In this document: piece after piece, positions 1 to 8,275 of the stretch
How positions within the stretch are numbered: the first letter of the stretch is position 1
Layout of the letters: each line of letters begins with the position of its first letter
Source: Rhizohabitans arisaemae
GTDB lineage: Bacteria > Actinomycetota > Actinomycetes > Streptosporangiales > Streptosporangiaceae
Direction: 5' to 3'
NCBI RefSeq assembly: GCF_025996515.1
Contig: NZ_BLRH01000009.1
Location: forward strand, 62,001-126,000
DNA length: 64,000 nucleotides
Made by a program: the position numbers and the translations under genes
The notes under the pieces: model-generated
What the model was told of the DNA's origin: nothing
The model's database searches: none
The model's input: only the letters and a program-made list of their open reading frames with translations

Positions 1-116
1 AGGGAATTCTGCATCGCGATCGCTTCCTGCTGCCGCTTGCGCTGCGGTCGGATCAGCAGGAAATAGAAGACCACGATAATGAGCAGGAACGGCCACAGGC
101 CGGCAATCGCTTCCAC
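1..116 (-). CDS. yajC: Preprotein translocase subunit YajC (3' part outside window)
   Basis: Only the N-terminal ~38 codons lie in the window; the gene continues past position 1. The reading starts at a GTG (114-116) with a GGAAGG Shine-Dalgarno 8 nt upstream. It encodes a short N-terminus, one hydrophobic helix (WPFLLIIVVFYFLLI) and then the strongly basic RPQRKRQQE stretch that is diagnostic of YajC. YajC is a single-pass inner-membrane partner of SecDF. Its place downstream of ruvB on the same strand matches the usual actinobacterial order ruvCAB-yajC-secD-secF, so secD and secF are expected just outside the window. Identification rests on the TM-plus-basic signature and the synteny. Confidence 0.9.
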   Translation of the reverse strand, partial: MEAIAGLWPFLLIIVVFYFLLIRPQRKRQQEAIAMQNS

Positions 117-282
117 GGGGCTGCCCTTCCAATGAGTCGCCGGTAAGACACCGGACTATTTATCTGAACGGCTAGCGCACCGGAGCACACTCTTCAGCCA
201 AGTCACGGAGTGTAGGCGAGCCGGTGAAACCCCGGCAACGAACCGACGATCCGCCGCGCGGAGAAGTTCCCGATTTGAGATA

Positions 283-1332
283 TTAGCCGCATTCACCGAC
301 CTCGGTCGGCATACTGGTTCCAAACGCATGCGGCGGCGGTGTCATTCCCATGTGTGTCCAGGCCAGCGCCGTGGCGACCCGTCCGCGGGGGGTTCTGGCG
401 AGCAGTCCCTGCCGGACCAGGAAGGGTTCCGCGACCACCTCGACCGTCTCGGATTCCTCACCGACCGCGACCGCCAGGGTTGACAGGCCCACCGGACCGC
501 CGCCGAACTTGCGCAGCAGCGCGTCGAGGACGGCCCGGTCCAGCCGGTCCAGCCCCTCCTCGTCCACCTCGTAGATACCCAGCGCGGCCGAGGCGCTCTG
601 CCGGGTGATGACGCCGTCGTTGCGGACGTCGGCGTAGTCCCGGACCCGGCGGAGCAGCCGATTGGCGATCCGGGGCGTGCCCCGGGACCGGCGGGCGATC
701 TCGTGCGCGCCGTCGGCCGGGAGCTCCACGCCCAGCAGGTGGGCGGAGCGATGGAGCACCGTCTCCAGCTCGGAGACGTCGTAGAACTCCATGTGCGCGG
801 TGAACCCGAACCGGTCACGCAGCGGCGCCGGCAACAGACCGGCCCGGGTGGTCGCCCCGACCAGGGTGAACGGCGCGATCTCCAGCGGGATCGCGGTCGC
901 CCCCGGCCCCTTGCCCACCACGATGTCGACCCGGAAGTCCTCCATCGCCATGTAGAGCATCTCCTCGGCGGGCCGCGCCATCCGGTGGATCTCGTCGATG
1001 AACAGGACCTCGCCCTCGGACAGCGTGGACAGCACCGCGGCCAGGTCGCCCGCCCGCTCCAGCGCGGGGCCGGAGGTGATCCGCAACGGCGCGGAGAGCT
1101 CGGCTGCGATGATCATCGACAGCGTGGTCTTGCCCAGGCCCGGCGATCCGCTCATCAGCATGTGGTCCGGCGCGCGACCCCTGCGCATGGCGCTCTCCAG
1201 CACCAGGGAGAGCTGCTCGCGCACCCGGGCCTGCCCGATGAACTCCGAGAGCCGCTTGGGCCGCAGCGCCGACTCGATCGCCCGCTCGTCCCCGTCGGCG
1301 CCGGGCGTGAGCAGATCGCGTTCCAGGTTCAT
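283..1332 (-). CDS. ruvB: Holliday junction branch migration ATPase RuvB
   Basis: Hexameric AAA+ motor that drives branch migration of Holliday junctions together with RuvA. The 349-aa product has the normal family length. Walker A is GSPGLGKTT (about residues 61-69), Walker B is LFIDEIH (about 112-118), sensor 1 is GATTRAG, the arginine finger lies in LRDRFG, and a winged-helix C-terminus contains [11 protein letters not shown]. The ATG at 1332 is preferred over a longer in-frame start at 1362: the protein aligns from [10 protein letters not shown] and a run of G/A (GGGGGGAAGG) precedes it. It is the last ruv gene, 124 nt after ruvA, and is followed by yajC. Confidence 0.97.
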   Translation of the reverse strand: MNLERDLLTPGADGDERAIESALRPKRLSEFIGQARVREQLSLVLESAMRRGRAPDHMLMSGSPGLGKTTLSMIIAAELSAPLRITSGPALERAGDLAAVLSTLSEGEVLFIDEIHRMARPAEEMLYMAMEDFRVDIVVGKGPGATAIPLEIAPFTLVGATTRAGLLPAPLRDRFGFTAHMEFYDVSELETVLHRSAHLLGVELPADGAHEIARRSRGTPRIANRLLRRVRDYADVRNDGVITRQSASAALGIYEVDEEGLDRLDRAVLDALLRKFGGGPVGLSTLAVAVGEESETVEVVAEPFLVRQGLLARTPRGRVATALAWTHMGMTPPPHAFGTSMPTEVGECG

Positions 1333-1456
1333 GCCGCCTTCCCCCCACCGGGCCGGTCGCACCGCGGCAGGGCCCCGGCCCCCGCGTCGCCGCGGGAGGC
1401 CCGGCCCGCCCCCGGCCGTACCCGACTCGGTCCCCCGTCACCGACGGTGATCGCGG

Positions 1457-2056
1457 TCACCGGACGCTCAGCTTCCGCAGGGCCGACCTGAGCAGGAGGG
1501 CGACGTTGGGGTGGTCCCCCGCCTCGGGGGCGACGGCGGCGACGGCCTCGTCCGCGTCCTTGACCGACCAGCCGAGGCCGACCAGACCGGAGTGCACCTG
1601 CTCGCGCCAGGCGGTGTTCGCCTGGCCGCCGAGGGCGGCGTCCACCAGTCCGTCCGGGCTGCCGAGACGGTCCTTGAGCTCCAGCACGATCCGCTGGGCG
1701 ACCTTCTTGCCGATCCCGGGAACCTGGGTGAGCACGGACAGGTCCGCGCTCGCGACCGCCGTTCGCAGGGTGTTCGGGGAGTGTACGGCGAGCATCGCCA
1801 GAGCGAGCCGGGGGCCGACCCCGCTCGCCGTCTGGACCAGCTCGAAGACGTTCCGCTCGTCCTCGGTGGCGAAGCCGTACAGGGTGAGCGACTCCTCCCG
1901 CACGACGAGCGAGGTGACGAGGCGGGCCTGCTCCCCCATCCGCAGGGTGGCGATCGTGGGCGGCGCGCAGAGCACGAGGACCCCGATCCCACCGACCTCC
2001 ACGACGGCGCCGTCGGGGGCGATCGAGGCCACCCGGCCGGCGACGGATGCGATCAC
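1457..2056 (-). CDS. ruvA: Holliday junction DNA helicase subunit RuvA
   Basis: Tetrameric junction-binding protein that loads RuvB onto Holliday junctions. The product (199 aa) starts [20 protein letters not shown], the N-terminal OB-fold typical of RuvA. Helix-hairpin-helix motifs follow ([11 protein letters not shown] and [18 protein letters not shown]), then a C-terminal three-helix RuvB-binding domain ([14 protein letters not shown]). The GTG at 2056 overlaps the ruvC stop by 4 bp (GTGA), so translation is probably coupled. An upstream AGGAG supports this start over longer in-frame readings. Confidence 0.97.
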   Translation of the reverse strand: MIASVAGRVASIAPDGAVVEVGGIGVLVLCAPPTIATLRMGEQARLVTSLVVREESLTLYGFATEDERNVFELVQTASGVGPRLALAMLAVHSPNTLRTAVASADLSVLTQVPGIGKKVAQRIVLELKDRLGSPDGLVDAALGGQANTAWREQVHSGLVGLGWSVKDADEAVAAVAPEAGDHPNVALLLRSALRKLSVR

Positions 2057-2577
2057 TTTGCCACTCCTCTCGTTCTGGCCAGCGCCTGCGCGAGCCGGTG
2101 CTGGGCGCCGCCCCGCCACACATGGCAGATCGCCAGGGCGAGCGCGTCCGCCGCGTCGGCCGGCTTGGGGCGCTCGGTGAGCCGCAGCACCCGGGTGACC
2201 ATGGTGGCGACCTGGGCCTTGTCCGCGGTCCCGCTCCCGGTGATGGCCGCCTTGACCTCGCTTGGGGTGTGCAGGGCGACCGGGAGGCCACGCCGGGCCG
2301 CGGCGACGATGGCGACGGCGGCGGCCTGGGCGGTGCCCATCACGGTGCGCACGTTGTGCTGGCTGAAGACCCGCTCGACGGCGACGGCGTCGGGGTTGAC
2401 CCGGTCGAGCCAGCGTTCGATCTCGGCCTCGATGGCGACGAGCCGGGCGCCGATCTCATCGCCCGGCGGGGTGGTCACGACTCCGACGGCGACCAGGGTG
2501 AGGGCCCGGCCGGGCACGCCCTCGACGGCACCCAGCCCGCACCGGGTCAGCCCCGGATCCACGCCCATCACCCGCAC
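2053..2577 (-). CDS. ruvC: Crossover junction endodeoxyribonuclease RuvC
   Basis: Holliday junction resolvase with an RNase H-like fold, acting after RuvAB migration. The product is 174 aa, the usual size. The catalytic acidic residues are visible in VMGVDPGLT (Asp), AVAVERVF (Glu) and the C-terminal [11 protein letters not shown] stretch (Asp). It is the first gene of ruvC-ruvA-ruvB on the minus strand and overlaps ruvA by 4 bp. The C-terminus is slightly extended ([14 protein letters not shown]), as in other actinobacteria. Confidence 0.97.
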   Translation of the reverse strand: MRVMGVDPGLTRCGLGAVEGVPGRALTLVAVGVVTTPPGDEIGARLVAIEAEIERWLDRVNPDAVAVERVFSQHNVRTVMGTAQAAAVAIVAAARRGLPVALHTPSEVKAAITGSGTADKAQVATMVTRVLRLTERPKPADAADALALAICHVWRGGAQHRLAQALARTRGVAK

Positions 2578-2698
2578 GAAGGAACCTCACCGTCCACGAA
2601 CATCTGTTCGGAGGGACTCTACCCCGCCGACGCCTCCCGCGCACCGCGAACACACGTGGCCGACGGCCCCGCGGGCGCCGCGCCGACCCCCGGAACAC

Positions 2699-2733
2699 GG
2701 TACGGCCTGCGGCTCGCGGCCGCAGGCCGTACC
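2699..2733 (-). terminator. Strong hairpin, probable terminator downstream of the Eis-like gene
   Basis: A perfect 15-bp stem (GGTACGGCCTGCGGC paired with its complement) with a 5-nt loop (TCGCG) lies 17 nt past the stop of the Eis-like gene and upstream of ruvC. There is no U-tract, which is common for actinobacterial terminators. It would insulate ruvCAB from the gene in front. Confidence 0.7.
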
Positions 2734-2749
2734 GGATCCGCATCGGGGA

Positions 2750-3907
2750 TCAGAAGTAGTCGATCATGTACGGCTTCGCGGCGAAGACCCCGTCCAAGAC
2801 GTCGTCGGCGGCCCCGTCGCCCCCGGTGAGCAACCCGGCCCTGCGCAGGGTAGCGGTGCCGACCCCGCCGTACAGCGCCGACATGCCGCCCACGGTGAGC
2901 CGGCCCGCGACCGGCCCGTCCCCCGGCGTCAGCGTGCCCCGGCCCGACGCCACCCGCAGCCGCCACACCCCGGTGTTGGCGGGCCGCCGCGGATCGTCGA
3001 CCGCGAGGTTCAGATCGGCGGACACCGACGCGGGGAACCCCCGGGCGGCCACCGCGGCGGGGACGTCGACCAGGCGGAGCATCCAGCGGGTCTGCCTGAC
3101 CTCGTCATGGGTGCGCTCCCGCAGCAACCAGAAGACCGGGTCGTCCGGCTCCACGCAGGCCGTGACCCGCTTGGCGATGGACGCGGCCGAGCCCAGCAGG
3201 CCCCAGAGCGCCTGGGCGGTCGCCGCCGAGGAGGCCACCAGGTTGTCGACGTCGAGATCCTTTCCGTCCCAGCGGTAGAGGAGGAACCCGTCCTCGGCGA
3301 GGTAGGCGAAGTCCTCCTCCTCGGCCAGCCAGAGCCGCCAGTCCCGCTCGCTCCAGCGCAGCGGTCCGCTCGGCCGGGTCCGCTCGTACACGCGGTCGAC
3401 GACCTCGACGACCTCGGCGGCGTCGTCCACCCCGGCCCGGCGCAGCTTGACCTGCTCGCCCCCGCGCGACAGCCCTCGCAGCGACTCCGCGGGCAGGGTC
3501 GCCTGAAGCTGGGCCCCCACATGCTCCCAGCCGAGGGACCGGTAGATCGGTGTGGTCGCGGGATAGAGGGCGGAGACCGGATAGCCGAGCACCCCGCACC
3601 GCTCCAGCACCGCCTCCATGAGGAGCCGTCCCACACCCCGGCCCCGGTCCTCGGGGGCCACCGTCACGCCCGCGACTCCCCCCATGGGGACCCGGCGCCC
3701 GTGCCACCACTGGTCGTAGTCGTTGATCCGTGCCGCCGCGACCAGCCGCGAGCCGTCGACGACGCCCAGATAGCGCCGTTCGGCGAAGCTCGGCGCGACC
3801 ATCGTGCGCCAGGCCGCGACGTCACCTCCCGACAGCGGGCCGAAGGCACGCGTGCGCAGGTCGAGGATGGCGTCGCCGTCGTCGGGGGTCAGGTCGCGTA
3901 TGTCCAC
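2750..3907 (-). CDS. Eis-like GNAT family N-acetyltransferase
   Basis: About 385 aa, close to the ~400-aa tripartite Eis family: two GNAT-fold regions and a C-terminal SCP2-like domain. The acetyl-CoA pyrophosphate loop is seen in GVTVAPEDRGRGVGRLLMEA (about residues 75-95), followed by VSALYPATTPIYRSLGWE, typical of Eis. The C-terminus IDYF is the conserved end that places the carboxylate in the active site. Eis proteins acetylate lysines or aminoglycosides; the substrate here cannot be read. The start is set at GTG 3907 because the domain begins at VDIRDLTPDDGD. No clear ribosome site precedes it, so it may be leaderless. A paralogue lies at 48769-49959. Confidence 0.8.
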   Translation of the reverse strand: MDIRDLTPDDGDAILDLRTRAFGPLSGGDVAAWRTMVAPSFAERRYLGVVDGSRLVAAARINDYDQWWHGRRVPMGGVAGVTVAPEDRGRGVGRLLMEAVLERCGVLGYPVSALYPATTPIYRSLGWEHVGAQLQATLPAESLRGLSRGGEQVKLRRAGVDDAAEVVEVVDRVYERTRPSGPLRWSERDWRLWLAEEEDFAYLAEDGFLLYRWDGKDLDVDNLVASSAATAQALWGLLGSAASIAKRVTACVEPDDPVFWLLRERTHDEVRQTRWMLRLVDVPAAVAARGFPASVSADLNLAVDDPRRPANTGVWRLRVASGRGTLTPGDGPVAGRLTVGGMSALYGGVGTATLRRAGLLTGGDGAADDVLDGVFAAKPYMIDYF

Positions 3908-3986
3908 AATCGCCCAAGGTACGCGCCGACCGACGGAGCGGGCGAGTGCTTTTCCCTCCTCGCCGTCAGGGCTCCCCCGGTCTCGG

Positions 3987-4239
3987 GTGATCGTCGCGCT
4001 GTGTGCGCCCGGTGGGGTGCGCAGAGCGCAGATCACGGGGGTCGGGTACGGCGTTCGCGCCCCGGTTCGGGTGATCGTTGTGGTGTGTGCCCTTCTTAGG
4101 GTCCGCACAGCGCAACGATCACCCAAGCACGGGTACGGCCCGCGGGGGCCGTGCTTGGGCGGTGCCGTTTGCCCGTTACGGCACACCATGATCGTCGCGC
4201 TGTGCGCCCCTTCCAGGGCACGGACAACGCAACGATCAC
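3987..4239. repeat. Cluster A: three copies of a ~52-bp imperfect palindrome
   Basis: Copies at 3987-4036 (50 bp), 4071-4122 (52 bp) and 4188-4239 (52 bp), separated by 34 and 65 bp of unrelated GC-rich DNA. The family consensus begins GTGATCGTTGYGCTGTGCGC, has a C-rich/G-rich centre of about 12 nt, and ends with the near-complement GCGCACAGCRCAACGATCAC. The first copy is the most degenerate. The cluster fills the 376-bp gap between the Eis-like gene and the lipoprotein gene. Five more copies are at 55974-56465. Open readings through the repeats give VIVALCAP...VRTAQRSP-like peptides that are artefacts of the repeat. No transposase is nearby, so the elements look REP/BIME-like. Confidence 0.85.
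4122..4159. other. Perfect hairpin between two 52-bp repeats
   Basis: CCCAAGCACGG (4122-4132) pairs perfectly with CCGTGCTTGGG (4149-4159), giving an 11-bp stem and a 16-nt loop. It lies in the spacer between the second and third palindromes of cluster A and is unrelated to them in sequence. It could be a terminator for the lipoprotein gene (minus strand, ending at 4284), but it has no U-tract. Confidence 0.55.
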
Positions 4240-4283
4240 TCGGGTACGGGTACCGCCGGGGTTCAGGTGGGGTGGATATGCCC

Positions 4284-5000
4284 CTACTGCAGGGCTTTCC
4301 TTACCCGCTCGCCTACCTCGCTGAGCGACGTGATGTCCTTCCACGAACCTTTGACCTCACCCCAGGCGTCCGCGATACCGGGGCGGCTCAGGTCCGTGCT
4401 CTCCACGAGAATGCCCTGCGGATCCGCGATCGTGAGTTCCGTCCCAGGCGGGCGGCCGTTCTCCGCCCCCTCGATACGGCCGGTCTTGTAATCGCGTCCC
4501 AGGAAAAGCATGAGCCGCGTACCGGCCGGTAGAGCGGCTCGCCAGTCATCCAAGGAGCGTTTCGGGATCCCATCGGAATACAGTCCGCCTTGATACATCT
4601 CCAGGTACACATAGCCGTCTTTGACATATCCCCGGTCTTTGAACGACTCGGCGACTTTGACGTGAACCACGACGTATTTCTGTGGGGTCGGACTCTCTTC
4701 CGTCCGGTATATGTCCCGCCCCTGATTGATGGCAGTGACCTCGCCGATCACGATGGCGACATGATCACGACCTTTCACCAGCTCCTCGGGAGAGTTGTAG
4801 TAGGTGAAGAGGAAAGACTGCGAAGTCAGCCCGGCAAGATCGACAACGCGTGATGGATTGGTCTTCGAGACTCCTGCGGATGGGCCTACCGCCTGGTCGC
4901 TCTTCCGTGAACCGTCGCCGCACCCAACGGTCAAGGTCATCAGGATCGAGACCACCAGAGCGCCCATACGAATCGGCCTGCCTTCGACCTGGGTCACCAT
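4284..5000 (-). CDS. Putative lipoprotein of unknown function
   Basis: 238-aa product with a lipoprotein signal: basic n-region (GRPIR), hydrophobic core (MGALVVSILMT) and lipobox LTVGC. It is therefore predicted to be anchored outside the membrane. The mature part has no motif I recognise. It contains DHVAIVIGEVTAI, YVVVHVKVAESFKDRGY and TRLMLFLGRDYKTG, a beta-rich pattern. The annotated start at 5000 keeps the positive n-region; an ATG at 4967 (MGALVV) has a better ribosome-site-like GAAGGCAGG but would lack the charges. Base composition is lower in GC than the neighbouring genes. It stands alone between repeat cluster A and an AT-rich gap. Confidence 0.65.
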   Translation of the reverse strand: MVTQVEGRPIRMGALVVSILMTLTVGCGDGSRKSDQAVGPSAGVSKTNPSRVVDLAGLTSQSFLFTYYNSPEELVKGRDHVAIVIGEVTAINQGRDIYRTEESPTPQKYVVVHVKVAESFKDRGYVKDGYVYLEMYQGGLYSDGIPKRSLDDWRAALPAGTRLMLFLGRDYKTGRIEGAENGRPPGTELTIADPQGILVESTDLSRPGIADAWGEVKGSWKDITSLSEVGERVRKALQ

Positions 5001-5331
5001 CTAGAACCATCCATCTATGTGGCCGACGTCATGGGCACTGTAGGTCCTCCAGGCAGTGCTCCCGGAGTCATTAGCCGGGCCATACAGTTCCCGTTATGGC
5101 GGGAAACCCCCGCCGAATGGCCCGGTTCAGGAAACGGCGCGTTCGTGTATTGATTGTCCGGATTTCCGCTTCACCAATATACGTCAACCGCAAGATACAG
5201 CAATTCCCACAGACAGATGACAAAAATCATCCGTGTACAGCAAATGAACCGCAACACGAAATATGGATCGCCGATACAAGGAGTCGAATCGGCTTCCGCC
5301 AAGCAGGTCGATGACGCCGGTCGTACGGGTG
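5001..5331. other. AT-rich intergenic stretch without a recognisable gene
   Basis: 331 bp between the lipoprotein start and the TetR stop. Positions about 5145-5290 are notably AT-rich for this genome. Short readings exist on both strands, but none has a ribosome site or family resemblance. It presumably contains the lipoprotein promoter. Confidence 0.5.
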
Positions 5332-6030
5332 TCAGAGGCCGAGGAAGGCGCCGAGTTCGTCGACGATCCGGGCGAAGGCGGTGGCGCGCTCGTCGACGGC
5401 GTTCTCCAGTTGGCCGAAGAGCTCGAAGCTCACCCAGCCGAAGAGGCCGGACCACGCGGCCAGCGCCCGGAACACCGTCTCGTCCGGTACGCCCGGCATC
5501 AGCTCCCGCATCCGGTCCGCGTCGGCGGCCAGGGACGGCGCCACCGCGGGACCGCGAACCGCCGCCGCACCTGCGGCATGCGCGTCCGCGACGATACGCC
5601 CGAAGACCGTCACGTCGCGGACCCGGGCCGCGATCGTCTCCTGGGGCGCGTGGTAGCCGGGGACCGGGGAGCCGTAGAGCAGGGCGTACTCGTGGGGGTG
5701 GGCCAGCGCCCAGTCGCGTACGGCGCCGCAGGCGGCCCGCCAGCGTCCGGAGTGGTCCCCGCGCGGGCATGCGGCGTCGGCCCGCTCCACGGCCTCACCC
5801 AGGGCGTTGTAGCCCTCGATGATCAGTGTGGTGAGCAGGTCGTCCCGGGACGGGAAGTACCGGTAGATCGCCGAGGAGACCATGCCCATCTCGCGGGCGA
5901 CGGCCCGGAGGGAGAGACCACCGGCACCCGCCGTGGCGAGTTGCCGCCGCGCGATGTCAACGATCTCCCTGGTCAGCTCGGTTCGAACCCGTTCTCTGGC
6001 GGTGCGGCTCGCGGTCATGGCATCCACCAT
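5332..6030 (-). CDS. TetR/AcrR family transcriptional regulator
   Basis: 232-aa DNA-binding repressor. The N-terminal TetR helix-turn-helix is clear: EIVDIARRQLATAGAGGLSL, then RAVAREMGMVSSAIYRYFPS with the signature YRYFPSRDDLL (about residues 20-66). The C-terminal ligand domain (ALAHPHEYALLYGSPVPGY, then AAWSGLFGWVSFELFG) resembles the TetR_C_13/WHG type. It is divergent from the NAD-binding reductase at 6220. The shared 189-bp interval carries two copies of a 15-bp palindrome, so it probably represses itself and the reductase. An alternative start is M5 (MTASRTARER). Confidence 0.93.
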   Translation of the reverse strand: MVDAMTASRTARERVRTELTREIVDIARRQLATAGAGGLSLRAVAREMGMVSSAIYRYFPSRDDLLTTLIIEGYNALGEAVERADAACPRGDHSGRWRAACGAVRDWALAHPHEYALLYGSPVPGYHAPQETIAARVRDVTVFGRIVADAHAAGAAAVRGPAVAPSLAADADRMRELMPGVPDETVFRALAAWSGLFGWVSFELFGQLENAVDERATAFARIVDELGAFLGL

Positions 6031-6051
6031 AACAGAGCAGCGCTAAAAATC

Positions 6052-6101
6052 GAGAGCACCGCTCTTGACAAGCGGCGCCCACAGAAGAGAGCATTGCTCT
6101 C
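6052..6101. promoter_or_regulatory. Two TetR-type operators (GAGAGCannGCTCTC)
   Basis: GAGAGCACCGCTCTT at 6052-6066 and the perfect-armed GAGAGCATTGCTCTC at 6087-6101. Their centres are 35 bp apart. They lie between the divergent TetR gene and reductase, the expected position for the local regulator. A weaker partial match (AGAGCAGCGCT) overlaps 6034-6044 next to the TetR start. Confidence 0.75.
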
Positions 6102-6219
6102 GAAAATGAACAACAGTCTCGCGGAGGTCGCGGGCTCCCGCACCCGGAGGGCCGCGCCGCCCCGCGGTCGCCTATCCCGTCAACGCCGCCCCGCGGCTCG
6201 TCTGGAAGCAGATCTGATC

Positions 6220-7131
6220 ATGGGAAGACACGTCGTCGTCGGTTCGGGCCAGGTCGGCCCGCACGTCGCCCGCAAACTCGCCGAGCGCGGTCACGAGGTC
6301 GTGGTCGTCAGCCGGTCGGGCCGCGGCCCGACCGGCCTCACGACGGTGGCGGCCGACATCGTCGACCCGGCCCGGCTGACCGAGATCACCGAAGGCGCTG
6401 AAGCGATCTACAACTGCGTCAACCCCGCCTACCACCGGTGGCTCACCGACTGGCCGCCGATGGCCGCCTCCTTCCTGACCGCCGCGGAGCGCACCGGCGC
6501 CGTGCTCGTCATGACCGGCAATCTCTATCCGTACGGGCCGGTCCGCGGACCGATGACCGAATCGCTCCCTCTGGCGGCCACCAGCCCGAAAGCCCGGGTC
6601 CGGGCGAGAATGTGGGAGGACGCGCTGGCCGCCCACCGCGCGGGCCGGATCAGGGCCACCGAGCTCCGCGGCTCGGACTACTTCGGTCCGGGTTCCACCG
6701 ACCAGTCCTACCTCGGCGACCGGTTCACCGTTCCGCTCCGGGCGGGCAAGACCATCCGCACCCCCTGGCCGATCGACCAGCCGCACTCGTGGACCTACCT
6801 CCCGGACGTGGCCGAGTCGCTGGTCGTCGCGGGCACCGACGAGCGGGCGTGGGGACGGGCCTGGCATGTGCCGAGCGGGCCGCCGCTCACCTTCCGTCAA
6901 CTCGGCGACGCCATGGCCTCGATCCTGCGCCTGCCCTCCCCCACGATGAAGGCGCTGCCGTGGCCGCTGCTCCGCGCCGCCGGCCTGTTCTCCCCGATGC
7001 TCGGCGAGCTGGCGGAGGTCCGCTACCAGTTCATCGCGCCGTTCGAGGTGGACTCCTCCTCTTTCCAGCAGACCTTCGGCGTCGGCCCGACACCCGTGGA
7101 CCAGGCACTCCGCGCCACCCTCGGCCGGTGA
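6220..7131 (+). CDS. NAD(P)-binding epimerase/reductase (extended SDR, NmrA-like)
   Basis: 303-aa cytoplasmic protein starting with a Rossmann dinucleotide loop, VVVGSGQVGPHVARKL (GxGxxG). It continues with VVVVSRSGRG and VAADIVDP, the pattern of NAD(P)H-binding epimerase-like SDRs. A TGNLYPYG segment stands where the catalytic Tyr region would be, but no canonical YxxxK is visible. The ATG at 6220 is chosen because the Rossmann fold begins there and a GGAAG precedes it; the frame stays open far upstream without coding character. It is divergent from and probably controlled by the adjacent TetR. The substrate is unknown. Confidence 0.83.
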   Translation: MGRHVVVGSGQVGPHVARKLAERGHEVVVVSRSGRGPTGLTTVAADIVDPARLTEITEGAEAIYNCVNPAYHRWLTDWPPMAASFLTAAERTGAVLVMTGNLYPYGPVRGPMTESLPLAATSPKARVRARMWEDALAAHRAGRIRATELRGSDYFGPGSTDQSYLGDRFTVPLRAGKTIRTPWPIDQPHSWTYLPDVAESLVVAGTDERAWGRAWHVPSGPPLTFRQLGDAMASILRLPSPTMKALPWPLLRAAGLFSPMLGELAEVRYQFIAPFEVDSSSFQQTFGVGPTPVDQALRATLGR

Positions 7132-7202
7132 GCACCCGGGTTCCGTACGGCCCGGTTCTCCAGAAACACGGGCAAACCCTCCAAGATTAGTAAGATCTGG
7201 TT

Positions 7203-7673
7203 GTGCCGCATTCGGAGCATGGTCAGGCGGAGCGAGGGAGGCGACGCCGGTCCCCCGAACGCCTTGCGATCACGACGATCATCGCGCTCGGCGCCGGCAT
7301 CTGGATCGTCTTCGGCGAAGAGCACATCGTCGCCATCGGAGCCGTCGTTCTGGGCATGGCCTTGGCGGTGCTCGTCCGATTCCTGGTGACGGCTCTGCCG
7401 GACGCGCTGCCGCCTCAGGTGGGCGCCGGCCGCCGGCCAGGCGTCGTCCCCCGCCACGCCCGCCCCGACGGAGCACCCCCACCCCACTCTGAGGACGATC
7501 GGACGGAGCGGGACCCACGACGCCGCTCCCCGGCTCAGAACATCTTGCTGACCGTCCTCGTGCTCGCTGTCATGACCTGGTCCTTCCTCGGCGACGGACT
7601 CGCCGCCGACCTCTCCGTAGGCCTCGTCCTGGCCCTGTGGGCATTACTCGAATTCCGGAGAAGGTCTCGGTGA
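7203..7673 (+). CDS. Small membrane protein, unknown function
   Basis: 156 aa with a GTG start. The N-terminus is very basic (GRRRRSPERL). Two hydrophobic segments follow (ITTIIALGAGIWIVFG; VAIGAVVLGMALAVLVRFLV), then a polar, proline-rich linker (about residues 70-110) and two more hydrophobic stretches (NILLTVLVLAVMTWSFLG; LSVGLVLALWALLEF). No family is recognised. No good ribosome site precedes the start, so the true start may differ. It lies 71 bp after the reductase and may be read from the same promoter. Confidence 0.55.
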   Translation: MPHSEHGQAERGRRRRSPERLAITTIIALGAGIWIVFGEEHIVAIGAVVLGMALAVLVRFLVTALPDALPPQVGAGRRPGVVPRHARPDGAPPPHSEDDRTERDPRRRSPAQNILLTVLVLAVMTWSFLGDGLAADLSVGLVLALWALLEFRRRSR

Positions 7674-7773
7674 GGATCTCCGCACCCCTGTCGGGAACCC
7701 GCCGGACGGCCGTGGATCGCAGGGTGGTCGACGGCCGCGATCCGATGGGTCTCCGTCGGTCACGCTCAGGCGA

Positions 7774-8067
7774 TCACAGGATTCGCCAGCCGTAGCCCAT
7801 GGCCCTGTCACCGACGTCGCAGCGGGCGATGCCCTGGCCGGGCACCGGCCAGTCCCGGATGTGGTAGTACGGCTGGTTGTAGCGCCGCATGCAGGCGGCG
7901 GTGGTCCGCAGGGTGGCCGGATCGCCGGTGCAGGTGACCAGCAGACCCGTCGAGACAAGTTGTTCGGTGCAGGTGGTGGCGGCGTGCGCGGTCCCCTGAC
8001 CGAGCAGCGTCACACCCGCCGTGACGAGGGTGAGGGTGGTCAGCACAGCCGCGATCCGTGTTCTCAT
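7774..8067 (-). CDS. Small secreted Cys-containing protein, copy 1 (iron-box regulated)
   Basis: 97 aa. A Sec signal peptide (MRTRIAAVLTTLTLVTAGVT ... GTAHA, cleaved before ATTC) releases a ~68-aa mature protein with four cysteines (ATTC, LVTC, AACM, ARCD), enough for two disulfides. No family is recognised. The gene is duplicated at 8276-8569: the signal peptide and upstream 100 bp are identical, while the C-terminal half differs. A 19-bp DtxR/IdeR-type iron box lies 69 bp upstream of the start, so expression probably rises under iron limitation. The role (metal capture, interference or surface binding) is unknown. Confidence 0.75.
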   Translation of the reverse strand: MRTRIAAVLTTLTLVTAGVTLLGQGTAHAATTCTEQLVSTGLLVTCTGDPATLRTTAACMRRYNQPYYHIRDWPVPGQGIARCDVGDRAMGYGWRIL

Positions 8068-8135
8068 CCGAACTCCCGGGAGCCGATACGGCCGCCGGCG
8101 CCCGATCCGGCGCCGACACTGTCCACGCCATCAAA

Positions 8136-8154
8136 TAAGGTAAGGCTAACCTAA
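8136..8154 (-). promoter_or_regulatory. DtxR/IdeR-type iron box upstream of copy 1
   Basis: TAAGGTAAGGCTAACCTAA matches 17 of 19 positions of the TTAGGTTAGGCTAACCTAA consensus for DtxR/IdeR/DmdR repressors. It sits upstream of the small secreted protein ending at 8067 and probably overlaps its promoter. Confidence 0.85.
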
Positions 8155-8275
8155 TCAATAGCCATCCCAATGGATGGGCACTCCACACCCACATCGACTG
8201 TCGAGCGCGACAAGCCGACAAAGGCGGAAGACCCCACCCGTCGTTCGACGGATGGGGTGCGAGGCCGCCGGGAGG

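Noticed and set aside
1511-4099. 862-aa plus-strand open frame opposite ruvA, ruvC and the Eis-like gene
   Set aside because: It is antisense to three well-supported genes, and its composition is typical of a high-GC shadow frame.
3987-4239. Repeat-encoded peptides of the VIVALCAP/RTAQRSP type
   Set aside because: They arise only because the 52-bp palindrome is open in several frames; there is no ribosome site or conserved start.
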